DNA of 23,304 nt from a virus: IMG/VR virus record IMGVR_UViG_3300025671_000546, positions 1 through 23,304 of that record; one strand, written 5' to 3'. Position numbers and translations under genes: made by a program. This document shows positions 5,080 through 13,800 of the stretch, piece after piece. Under the pieces are notes generated by a model. It was not told where the DNA came from and searched no databases. It saw only the letters and a list, made by a program, of their open reading frames with translations. Positions within the stretch are counted from its first letter, which is position 1. Each line of letters starts with the position of its first letter.

Positions 5080-5387
5080 TGAAGTTCATCTGTTCTCAGT
5101 GCTCAGCGTGTTGCAGGTCAGTAGGCATGATGGACCCAGAGGTCCACGGTCTGCCATCCAAAGCTGACGGTAGCTGCGCACACCTCGTCGGGAACCTGTG
5201 CTCCATACACGAAGACAGGCCTGATATATGTAGGATAGAGAAGCTCAGAAACAAGAAACCAGATCAAACAGTAAAAGAATACTACATAGAAGCAACCAAA
5301 GCATGCCACACGCTTATCGATCTACACGGAATGGACGAAGCCTACAAAGTAGATATCAGCGAATACGACTCAATGGATGATGAGTAA
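5079..5387 (+). CDS. YkgJ-family cysteine-cluster (CxxCxxCC) protein
   Basis: A 102-residue protein with the hallmark of the YkgJ / zinc-iron-chelating family: C5-x2-C8-x2-C11-C12 at the N-terminus, then GSC33, GNLC41SIHEDRPDIC51R. These cysteines are thought to bind zinc or an iron-sulfur cluster; the biochemical role of the family is not well settled. The C-terminus is acidic and helical. The ATG at 5079 sits within the preceding stop (TGATG). The presence of a metal-cluster protein just before the packaging genes is unusual, and its role here is unknown. Confidence 0.8.
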   Translation: MKFICSQCSACCRSVGMMDPEVHGLPSKADGSCAHLVGNLCSIHEDRPDICRIEKLRNKKPDQTVKEYYIEATKACHTLIDLHGMDEAYKVDISEYDSMDDE

Positions 5388-5388
5388 T

Positions 5389-5468
5389 CGGCGAGTATCT
5401 CCTCAAGCTTATACCTTGTAGAAAGAGTAATCGGTCACATGCGGGTTCAAGCCCCGCCTCGCCGACCA
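5389..5468 (+). tRNA. tRNA-like sequence, unresolved or degenerate
   Basis: The acceptor stem CGGCGAG (5389-5395) pairs perfectly with CTCGCCG (5458-5464), followed by A and an encoded CCA (5466-5468). The T-arm GCGGG-TTCAAGC-CCCGC (5441-5457) is perfect. The middle 45 bases do not give a normal D-arm plus anticodon arm. The best local loop is CAAG-CTTATAC-CTTG (U33, anticodon TAT, A37), which would be tRNA-Ile(TAT), but it leaves only about 7 bases for the D-arm and about 21 for the variable region. It may be degenerate or rearranged. The isotype is a guess. Confidence 0.5.
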
Positions 5469-5469
5469 T

Positions 5470-5543
5470 GCCCTCGTAGCTCAGTTGGATAGAGCATTTG
5501 CCTTCTAAGCAAACGGTCACAGGTTCGAATCCTGTCGGGGGTA
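5470..5543 (+). tRNA. tRNA-Arg (anticodon TCT)
   Basis: A normal cloverleaf: acceptor GCCCTCG (5470-5476) with CGGGGGT (5536-5542, two G-T pairs), a normal D-arm with GCTC/GAGC, anticodon stem TTTGC/GCAAA with loop CTTCTAA (anticodon TCT, reading AGA), T-arm ACAGG-TTCGAAT-CCTGT, discriminator A. CCA is not encoded (CTA follows), unlike the neighbouring tRNA-like sequence. AGA codons look frequent in the window's genes, so the tRNA may support phage codon use. Confidence 0.9.
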
Positions 5544-5557
5544 CTAAATTTACAACC

Positions 5558-5746
5558 ATGGCAGAATACATTTGCAAGTGCGAAGAAGCACACGAAGAAA
5601 ACAAGAGCGGAGTCACCATCAGGTTTGGTGAAGACGGCGCTTACCACGACATCAAGTGTCCGTGCGGAAAGTACATGGAGCTTAAGAACCCAAAGACAGG
5701 GGCACCTAAGCTTGGTCGAATGGATAGTCTCGGCAGAAGCTACTGA
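5558..5746 (+). CDS. Small zinc-ribbon-like protein
   Basis: A 62-residue protein starting MAEYICKCEEAH. CKC (6-8) and CPC (34-36: KCPCGK) form two cysteine knuckles that would suit a small zinc ribbon. The start at 5558 is preferred over in-frame upstream starts because those would lie within the tRNA-Arg. The stop overlaps the terminase start (TGATG, 5744-5748), so it is probably translated together with TerL. Function is unknown; small zinc-binding proteins next to terminases are sometimes DNA-packaging accessories. Confidence 0.65.
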   Translation: MAEYICKCEEAHEENKSGVTIRFGEDGAYHDIKCPCGKYMELKNPKTGAPKLGRMDSLGRSY

Positions 5747-7872
5747 TGTCTGTTCTCGTAGACATAGATGGATACGAAGATAAAGGGATTAAGATCGACC
5801 CTAACGGTTCGGAAGGTGAGGCTATTGAACTCCATGGGCTTCTTGTTGTCCTCCCGAAAAAACCAAAGCGATCTGAAATACTCTTCCATGACCAGCCAAA
5901 GGCTATGCAGATGTGGCGACGCATTCCTATGCCCAAAGAGCTGCAAATGGTTAGAAGTATGGATGAGTGGTTCGAGAACCCTCCCGAGTTTAGAAAGAAG
6001 TTTTCTGGTTACATCGAGAAGGAGTTTGAGCGCAGGCGCAACGGTGTTTGGTTTTACAATCATGGCGTCCCTACGTATATTACGGGAAGGCACTACATGC
6101 TCTTACAATGGTCCAACATCGATATCGGCGCCCCGTATTATCTTGCGTTCCAACGTGAAATCTTTATCCACATGGCTGCGTGCGAAGCTGATCCCCGTTG
6201 TGTCGGTCAGCTTTATACTAAGTGTCGCCGTTCTGGGTATACTAATATCTGTTCTTCTGTTCTTGTTGACGAAGCTACGCAGGTTAAAGACAAGCTTCTT
6301 GGGATTCAGTCGAAGACTGGTAAGGATTCTCAAGAGAACATTTTCATGAAGAAGGTCGTTCCGATCTTCAAGTCATACCCGTTCTTTTTCAAACCCATCC
6401 AAGATGGTACAACTAACCCGCGCATGGAGTTGGCTTTCCGCGAACCATCCAAGCGAATTACGAAGAATAACAAGACGTCATACAAAGGTGACGCTCTGAA
6501 CACGATCATCAACTGGAAGAATACCACGAATAACGCATACGACGGGGAGAAGCTACACATGCTATACCTGGATGAGGCGGGTAAATGGGAGAAGCCAGTT
6601 GACATACGAGAGGCATGGCGAATTGAAAGAACCTGCCTTATTGTCGGTAAAAAGGTGGTTGGCAAGGCTCTTGTAGGGAGTACGGTAAACCCAATGGACA
6701 AGGGCGGAAACGAGTACAAAGTCCTTTGGGAAGACTCTAATCCGAATGAACGCAATGCAAATGGTAGGACTAAAAGCGGACTCTATCGCATCTTTATACC
6801 AGCTTACGATGCCCTCGAAGGTTTCTTTGATCGCTATGGTAATCCCGTTACCGAAGACCCTGACAATCCCGTTGAAGGTATCGACGGTGAGCTCATCGAA
6901 ACTGGGGCGAAGACGTACCTGAAGAATGAGAGAGACAGCCTCAAGGATGACGCCTCTGAACTGAACGAAGTTGTCAGGCAGTTCCCCTTTACAGAGGAAG
7001 AGGCTTTCAGGGATAGCATCGAGGGGAGCCTGTTCAATGTGGGCAAGATCTACCAGCAGATAGATCACAACAACGACCTGTATCCAAACCCTGTGGTCAG
7101 GGGTAACTTCATGTGGAAGGAGAAGGACAAAGAGGTTATATTCTCTCCTGATCCTAACGGTAGGTTCCACGTAGCTTGGCAGCCTGCCGCTGCAGACAGA
7201 AACAAATTCATCGATGAACGCGGAAAGAAAAAACCTGGGAATAGCCACATTGGTTGTGGCGGTGTTGACTCTTATGACCTCGATCAAACTGTTGACGGAA
7301 GGGGGTCCAAAGGAGCTTTACATATGTACAACAAGTTCAACATGCACGCCCCCGCAAACATGTTCGTTGTTGAGTATGCTTCCCGACCTGACCTCGCCAG
7401 CATTTTCTACGAAGACGTCCTTATGTGTGCCTTCTACTACGGCTATCCACTCCTCGTGGAAAACAATAAGTACGGCATCGTAAGATACTTTGAGTCAAGA
7501 GGTTACGATGGCTACTTAATGGATAGGCCAGCCCACTTAGCCTCTTCTAGTTCTAAGGCGAATGTCAAGACGAAAGGCATCCCTTCGAACTCGCAAGACG
7601 TAATTCAATCTCACGCGCAAGCCATTGAGACTTATATCCACGATCACGTAGGAGAGAACTCAGAGACAGGGGAGATGGGTAAGATGTATCTTAACAGAAC
7701 TCTTGAGGATTGGATAGGCTATAAGATCTCAAACAGAACCAAGTTTGACTTGACCATTAGCTCGGGACTGGCTCTTCTTGGATCACAAAAAGTCAAAGCG
7801 GAGAAACCCAAGTCTAACTTCAACGAGAAGAAATTCTTTAGGCAGCATAAGATAAAACACTGGCACTCGTAA
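5746..7872 (+). CDS. terL: Terminase large subunit
   Basis: A 708-residue packaging motor: an N-terminal ATPase pumps DNA into the prohead and a C-terminal RNase H-like nuclease cuts concatemers. ATPase motifs: the Walker A-like TKCRRSGYTN (158-167), where the usual lysine before Thr is replaced by Tyr; Walker B HMLYLDE (271-277); motif III VGSTVN (310-315). Nuclease: an acidic residue in GGVDSYD (D508), then LLVENN (E572) and TKFDLT (D668) are the likely metal ligands. N- and C-terminal extensions are modest. It starts within the stop of the zinc-ribbon gene and ends 19 bases before the portal gene, which has its own promoter. The whole fits large terminases of Bacteroidota podoviruses. Confidence 0.9.
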   Translation: MSVLVDIDGYEDKGIKIDPNGSEGEAIELHGLLVVLPKKPKRSEILFHDQPKAMQMWRRIPMPKELQMVRSMDEWFENPPEFRKKFSGYIEKEFERRRNGVWFYNHGVPTYITGRHYMLLQWSNIDIGAPYYLAFQREIFIHMAACEADPRCVGQLYTKCRRSGYTNICSSVLVDEATQVKDKLLGIQSKTGKDSQENIFMKKVVPIFKSYPFFFKPIQDGTTNPRMELAFREPSKRITKNNKTSYKGDALNTIINWKNTTNNAYDGEKLHMLYLDEAGKWEKPVDIREAWRIERTCLIVGKKVVGKALVGSTVNPMDKGGNEYKVLWEDSNPNERNANGRTKSGLYRIFIPAYDALEGFFDRYGNPVTEDPDNPVEGIDGELIETGAKTYLKNERDSLKDDASELNEVVRQFPFTEEEAFRDSIEGSLFNVGKIYQQIDHNNDLYPNPVVRGNFMWKEKDKEVIFSPDPNGRFHVAWQPAAADRNKFIDERGKKKPGNSHIGCGGVDSYDLDQTVDGRGSKGALHMYNKFNMHAPANMFVVEYASRPDLASIFYEDVLMCAFYYGYPLLVENNKYGIVRYFESRGYDGYLMDRPAHLASSSSKANVKTKGIPSNSQDVIQSHAQAIETYIHDHVGENSETGEMGKMYLNRTLEDWIGYKISNRTKFDLTISSGLALLGSQKVKAEKPKSNFNEKKFFRQHKIKHWHS

Positions 7873-7878
7873 TTTTAG

Positions 7879-7886
7879 TATATTTG
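7879..7886 (+). promoter_or_regulatory. TATATTTG promoter box for portal gene
   Basis: TATATTTG lies 5 nt before the ATG at 7892. It shares TTTAGTATATTTGC with the box at 10790-10797. The near-zero leader predicts a leaderless mRNA. Confidence 0.65.
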
Positions 7887-7891
7887 CGCTA

Positions 7892-10363
7892 ATGTACGGG
7901 GACAATAAACCAACTAAAAAAGGATTTCCCAGTCCTCTTGAAACAAGAGAGGTCAAAGAAAGCAACTCCTATGGCCTTCAGTATGCGAAGGCTATTGAGA
8001 ATCAGTGGGGAACTCTCGATAGGGAGAACACCCTGATGAGGCGCAGAAGGGATACCTTCCTTAAGAACCGAGCTTACGCTAACGGAACTCAAGACACCGC
8101 TATCTATCGTCAGCTCCTGACTAGCATGGACCCCAACAACGGGGATGGCAGCTTCCTTAACCTGGATTTTACTCCAGTACCTATACTCCCGAAGTTCGCT
8201 AGAATTGTAGTGAACAAGATTCTCTCTAGAGAACCGTACCCAAACCTAGAGGCCGTCGATCCTCTCTCTTCTTCTGAAAAGGATAGAGAGCGCAAGAAGA
8301 TGGAGGCTCTCATCGAAGCCAAGAAGGATCTCAAAGACATCAAGGACAAGACTGGTGTAGACGTAGCTAATGTCGAATCCCTGCCAGATACTCTTGAGGA
8401 GGCGGAGATCTTTATGGGGAACAATATCAAGTCCTCTTCTGAGATCGCTGCTCAGATCGCAACCAACATGACGCTTCAGTGGAATGACTTCCACGATTCT
8501 ATCTACAGGAGATCCGTAAAGGATATCGTAGATCTCGGCATGGCTGTTGTCAAAAGAAGCAACGATCCCAACTACGGCATTGTCACTGAGTACGTTGACC
8601 CTATCGACTTCGTGCACAATGAAGTGAAAGACCCTTCGTTCGGGGATATGATCTACGCAGGTCACATCAAGCGGATGCCTATCCATGAGCTTAAGAGATT
8701 GGCTGGGGATCAGTTGACCGAGGAGGACTATAAGAAGATTGCCGACACAGTAAAGTCAAAGAGCCAGAATAAGTCTCATAGAATGTCTCAGTCTACCTAC
8801 GATCCCGAAACGAATCGTAGTCACTACGGGTATGACGAGTTTATGGTTGACGTTCTTGAGTTCGAGTTCTTGTCCGTTGACAAGATGTACTTCGAAGAGA
8901 AAGAGAGCAGGTACGGTAACGTAGGCTTCTATGCCAAAGAAGAAGGCTATAAGGCCCCAGAGAATTCTGTTTACAGACGTGAGGTCAAGTGCCTTGAGAA
9001 CGAGACTGTCTACGGAGGTTACTACGTGCTTGGATGCGATAAGCTCTTCAGCTACGGCATGAAGACCAACATCCCTAAGAACCTCTACGACCTTTCAAAG
9101 GCAAACCTCTCTTACTCTGTTGTCGCAACGAACATGGACAACATGATGCCTAAGTCTATGGTGAATAGCTGCATCGGGTTTGCTGACCAGCTCCAGCTTA
9201 CGCACCTTAAGATCCAGCAGGCTATCGCTAAGGCTAAGCCAGATGGCATCATCATTGACATCGAAGGTCTGGAGAATGTCCAGCTCGGAAAGGGTGGAGA
9301 GTTGCAGCCATTGGAGCTCCATGACATCTACGAACAAACGGGTGTATTTTACTACAGAAGCAAGAACCCAGAAGGTGGATTCCAAAACCCACCGATCAGA
9401 GAGATCGGGAATGCTGTTCGTAACATCAATGAATTCATTGGGTTGTACAACCACTACCTGCGCCTCATCAGAGACACCACAGGTATCAATGAGATGATGG
9501 ATGCTTCTACGCCTAAGGGGGATACTCTCGTGGGTGTTCAGCAGCAAGCAATCGCAGCTGGTAACAATGCTATCTACGACATGACGCACGCATCCATTGT
9601 GCTCTTTAAGAAGGTGTGCTCTGACATCGTCAAGTGTCTGCAGATCCTTCCAGTGGGTAGCGTCATTTACGAGGCATACGCTAACGCTGTAGGTGAGGCT
9701 AACATGGAGGTGCTCTCTTCATTTGATGACCTGCCTATGTACAACTTCGGTGTGCGTATCGTTAAAGAGATGGAGGATGCTGAGCGTCAGTACCTTGAGC
9801 AGAACATCCAGGTAGCCCTTGCTCAGAAAGAACTCGACATCGAAGATGCCATTGCTATACGACAGCTTAAAGACGTGAATCAAGCCGAGAGGCTTCTCAT
9901 TGTTCGCAGAGCGAAGCGTATGGCTAGAGCCCAGCAAATGGCTATGCAGAACTCTCAGCAGCAAGCTCAGATCCAGCAGCAGTCAGCTCAGGCAGCTTCT
10001 CAGGCGCGTCAGCAAGAGCTTCAGATGGAGGCTCAGCTTAAGGCGCAAGAACTGCAAATGAAAGCTCAGCTCGACATGCAGATGGAGCAGGTTAAGCACC
10101 AGTTCCGTAAGGAGATCGAACTTATCAGAGCTCAAGCAACTCTCGGATTTAGAACAGAAGAGCAAGAGTTCAAAGAGAAGCTCGAAGTTCTCAAAGAGGA
10201 TCGAAAGGACGAGCGCGTCGAGAAGCAAGCAGTGGAGCAAAGCAAGCTTATCTCTCAGAGAAAAGGAGAGAGATCAGAGCTCACAGAGGGTCCTGAGACT
10301 CAAGTCGGTGGGCCTCAAAACGTAGATGATATCGTTAAAAACATTATTGAGCAGGGCGCTTGA
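7892..10363 (+). CDS. Portal protein
   Basis: An 823-residue protein directly after the terminase. The region of about 200-560 has portal-like character: a helical stem and wing area with acidic and amphipathic helices, and RDTTGINEMMDASTPKGDTLVGVQQQAI (about 527-554), a segment typical of phage portals. Residues about 674-790 are a long Q/A/R-rich coiled coil (repeats of QLKAQELQMKAQ type) that may form the barrel or a DNA-contacting crown. Portals form the dodecameric ring through which DNA passes and on which head and tail join. The length is large for a portal but suits crAss-like and related phages. It starts 5 nt after a TATATTTG box. Confidence 0.85.
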   Translation: MYGDNKPTKKGFPSPLETREVKESNSYGLQYAKAIENQWGTLDRENTLMRRRRDTFLKNRAYANGTQDTAIYRQLLTSMDPNNGDGSFLNLDFTPVPILPKFARIVVNKILSREPYPNLEAVDPLSSSEKDRERKKMEALIEAKKDLKDIKDKTGVDVANVESLPDTLEEAEIFMGNNIKSSSEIAAQIATNMTLQWNDFHDSIYRRSVKDIVDLGMAVVKRSNDPNYGIVTEYVDPIDFVHNEVKDPSFGDMIYAGHIKRMPIHELKRLAGDQLTEEDYKKIADTVKSKSQNKSHRMSQSTYDPETNRSHYGYDEFMVDVLEFEFLSVDKMYFEEKESRYGNVGFYAKEEGYKAPENSVYRREVKCLENETVYGGYYVLGCDKLFSYGMKTNIPKNLYDLSKANLSYSVVATNMDNMMPKSMVNSCIGFADQLQLTHLKIQQAIAKAKPDGIIIDIEGLENVQLGKGGELQPLELHDIYEQTGVFYYRSKNPEGGFQNPPIREIGNAVRNINEFIGLYNHYLRLIRDTTGINEMMDASTPKGDTLVGVQQQAIAAGNNAIYDMTHASIVLFKKVCSDIVKCLQILPVGSVIYEAYANAVGEANMEVLSSFDDLPMYNFGVRIVKEMEDAERQYLEQNIQVALAQKELDIEDAIAIRQLKDVNQAERLLIVRRAKRMARAQQMAMQNSQQQAQIQQQSAQAASQARQQELQMEAQLKAQELQMKAQLDMQMEQVKHQFRKEIELIRAQATLGFRTEEQEFKEKLEVLKEDRKDERVEKQAVEQSKLISQRKGERSELTEGPETQVGGPQNVDDIVKNIIEQGA

Positions 10364-10391
10364 CGCACTAAAAACAATCATAAAAAAGATA

Positions 10392-10778
10392 ATGGCTAAA
10401 GTAAACCTAGATATAGCGCCCCGCCTAGACATTGTGTGTAAGAGAGGGGACTCGTTTAAGTTGGTAGTTGATTTTCAGACGCCAATGCCACTTGACACCT
10501 CAGCTACTTACATCCTGAAGGTCGCAGAAGATTCAGAGGCGTCTCCGTTGAGTGCTACGTTTACCTACGACATTACTAACGGGGAGGCTTCTAACTCTAA
10601 GCTTACTATCGAGGCCACTTCTACGGTTACCCTCGGCATCGAGCCAGGTCTTTACGTTTACGACCTACAGGTTACAGACACCAACGCTGACGTCTTCCCT
10701 GCTGTAGGAGGCGCCCCTTACGAAGCAACTCTACTTTACGGAACGTTTAGGGTGAATGACGACGTCAACATCTCCTGA
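10392..10778 (+). CDS. Beta-sandwich protein resembling baseplate/fibre-attachment N-domains
   Basis: The start is taken at ATG 10392 (128 residues, MAKVNLDIAPRLDIVCKRG); an upstream in-frame start would overlap the portal. The sequence follows a common phage pattern: RGDSFKLVVDFQTP...DTSATYILKVAED..., then ...GIEPGLYVYDLQVTDTN... and TLLYGTFRVNDDVN near the end. This resembles N-terminal domains of baseplate upper (BppU-like) and fibre-anchoring proteins. It sits between the portal and the giant fibre, so it may attach the fibre to the tail. No signal peptide or cysteine cluster. Family assignment is from the pattern only. Confidence 0.65.
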   Translation: MAKVNLDIAPRLDIVCKRGDSFKLVVDFQTPMPLDTSATYILKVAEDSEASPLSATFTYDITNGEASNSKLTIEATSTVTLGIEPGLYVYDLQVTDTNADVFPAVGGAPYEATLLYGTFRVNDDVNIS

Positions 10779-10789
10779 TTCTCCTTTAG

Positions 10790-10797
10790 TATATTTG
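10790..10797 (+). promoter_or_regulatory. TATATTTG promoter box for tail-fibre gene
   Basis: TATATTTG lies 4 nt before the ATG at 10802 and 12 bases after the preceding stop. It shares TTTAGTATATTTGC with 7879-7886, so the two promoters are probably used together. Confidence 0.65.
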
Positions 10798-10801
10798 CAG
10801 T

Positions 10802-13800
10802 ATGAGTAGTCCAACGGTAATTGTAAACTCCACCCCAGTAGTCAAAGTTAGTTATGGACTGCCAGGAATTGGGGTTCCTTCAGGCGGGATAAAGCCACAA
10901 GTATTAAAGAAAAGTTCAAGCGCTGACTATGCCACCGAGTGGGGTGACGTAGAGGTTTTGATGCTTGACAGAACTGATCTGACGTTCACAGGAACGCTCT
11001 CTAAAGGAGATCCTGTCTACATCAACTCAAGCGGACAGATCGCTGCTTGTGACGCTGCTGATGCAGCTACGCTCCCTCCCGTTGGGTTGGTTGCTGGAGA
11101 TGTTACTGATCCAGAAGATGACGTAGATGTTATCCTCGTCGGTGCTCTGATTGACGCTAACACTGCGACTTTCTCTGTCGGTGACAGACTGTATGTCGCA
11201 ACAGGCGGAGGGATTACCGCTACCGCTCCTAGCGGAACGGATGCTTCTTACTCTGTCGGGGTTGTTTCTAAGGTAGATTCTACCGAAGGGATCATCTCAG
11301 TTTACGTAGATGGGAGCAACAACACTTTCGAAGGGTTGGCTCAGAATCAGATCTGGGTGGGTAACGCTAACGGTGTGGCTACTCAATACACACACCAGCT
11401 CAGCACTCTTATCGATGTTGACTCTAGCATGTCTCCTTCTGCAAATGATTTCCTTAGATACTCTGGAACTCAGTGGGAGGCGTCTTCTGCGCCGTTCACT
11501 TTCGCTGACATCACTGGGTTGGATCACTTGCCGCAAGGACATGTGTACGTCGGTGATTCAAGCAACTTGACTTCAACGACAGATACGATCTACGTAGACG
11601 TCGCAAACAGCAGAGTCGGGATTGAAACTACATCTCCGCAAGAAGCGCTGCATGTAGATGGGAGAATAAATCTTAGTGCGGGCGGTGTTAACCAGAAGTA
11701 TATCCTTATTGGAACAGAGCTGCCCAACTCGTTATTTAATGGTGCTGTAGGTATTGGCGAAAGGGTGTTTCAAAATTCTACAAGCTCGAGCTTTGCAGTT
11801 GCTATCGGCAAAGAAGCGGCTCAAAATGCAACGGGAAACAAAAACATTGCGATAGGTCAAAGAGCAATGCGAGGGGGTTCTGGTTCGACTGGTTCCTACA
11901 ATATATCCGTGGGGGCTCAGACTATGCTGAGCCTTACAGACGGCTCATATAACACCGCAATGGGCCAATCCGCTATGCAATCCTTAACTAGTGGTGAATT
12001 CAATGTGTCCTTGGGTGCGTACGCTGGTTTTCTATCTACTACGGCGTCTTACTCAACCTATGTAGGAGCTCAGTCTGGCTATCAGACTTCTGGGGGGAAT
12101 AACGTGGCTGTCGGATTCAACGCTCTAAACGGCACATTTAACCAATCTACATTCGAGAATACTGTAGCAGTCGGTTACGAGGCTCTTAAAGTTCTCACTA
12201 CAGGCGCAAGCAATACTGCTATCGGTTATGAAGCCTTGCATGATTTAACCACTGGTAGTTACAACACTGTGCTTGGTTATCAAGCTGGTAATGACTTGAC
12301 TACTCAGAATGAGAATACGCTGATAGGTTATCAGACTTCTGGTGCTGTTAGTGCGACTGCTGTTGGAGTGCTCGCATCAGCGGCTGGGGTTGGCTCAATA
12401 GCTTTAGGGGCAGTCGCAAGCGCTAATGCAATCTCTACTGTTGCAATCGGGACGTCGTCGCGTTCTGAAAGCGTTGGTTCTGTAGCAATCGGACGTCTTT
12501 CTAGAGCCCACGAAAGAGGCGTGTTTGTTGGGTATGACACTGGTAGATACAACAACGGTGAGGGGAATACTGTCATCGGTTATGAAGCTGGAACAGGCTC
12601 CACTCAGCAGCCAGGATCTACGTACAACTACAACGTCCTTCTTGGTTACAGAGCTGGGCACCAGCTTGAAACGGGTTCTGGCAACGTATTCATCGGGTAT
12701 GGAGCAGGGAGCTCTACTTTGTACGACAACCACAGACTCCGTATCAGTGGCCAGTCACTCGGCGTGCCTAACGCAACCGATCTTATCTACGGGGAGTTCG
12801 ACAACGAGTTCGTTAAGATCAATGGGGACTTAGAGGTTAGAGATGACATCGTCAGCTCAAACAACGAAGACATCACCATCATCCCAGATGGCACAGGTCA
12901 CGTCTTGCTCGGTAACTACGAGTTCGATACAAACCAAACTCTAGCCCCTGCGCTTGACAGATACATTCTTACGTATGATGCGAACACAGAAGAAATCTCT
13001 CTTCAAGAGAACCCAGCACTTGAGGGAGAGCTAGATGTTAATCTTGTTGTAGAGACGGTAAAGAACGACACTGCAAACACGCTCAACAAAGGTACTGTAG
13101 TGTACATCACTGGTGAAGATGTTGACGGCAACACTACTGTTGATGTAGCTAACAATACTGATGAGACTAAGATGCCTGCTGTTTTCGTTCTCAACGAAGA
13201 TATCGCAGCTGGAGCTACTGGTCAGGCTGTTTTCTCTGGGCTGCTTGATGCAGTGAACACTGCTGGATTCAGTGTCGGCGATGTTGTATATGTTGGAAAT
13301 AACGGAAACTTTGTAAGCGAAAGGCCCGAGAGCCCTAACGTTATTCAAGAGATTGCTATTGTAGCCAACGTGAGCGCTACAGATGGGAAGGTTTACGTAT
13401 CTAAAGATGTTAAAGAAGACCCAGAAAAAATTCACTTCCCAGTTCGTAATGACGAAGGGGCGACTATACCCGCAGGAACTCCTATCTACTCTAAGGGTGA
13501 GATTGGAGGAAGTGAGAGAATTCTAGTAGGTATCGCAGACGCAAGCGATCCAACAAAGATGCCTGCCATAGGTATCGCTACAACAGAACTTACGACTACG
13601 GGCGCAGATCAAGATGGTCTTGCCATTATGGTTGGAACTTACAACACCAACATCAGTGGCTTTACAGGGCTTGCAAATAACGACGTGTTGTATGTTGCCA
13701 GCGGCGGAGGGCTGACAAAAGACAAACCAACTGGCTCTAACCTCATTCAAAACGTTGGTATAGTCCTAAAGACGAACGGAACAACTTGTCAAGGCCTCAA

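Noticed and set aside
5768-6349. 193-codon open frame in another frame of TerL
   Set aside because: The TerL frame here carries the N-terminal part and Walker A-like motif; the alternative product is Ser/Arg-rich with no recognisable domain.
6562-7287. Antisense open frame of 241 codons within the terminase gene
   Set aside because: It lies entirely opposite clear TerL coding sequence, has no promoter or recognisable protein pattern, and is best explained by codon bias of the sense gene.
9095-9589. Antisense open frame of 164 codons within the portal gene
   Set aside because: Fully inside the portal gene on the other strand, with low-complexity Val/Leu/Asp-rich product and no promoter.
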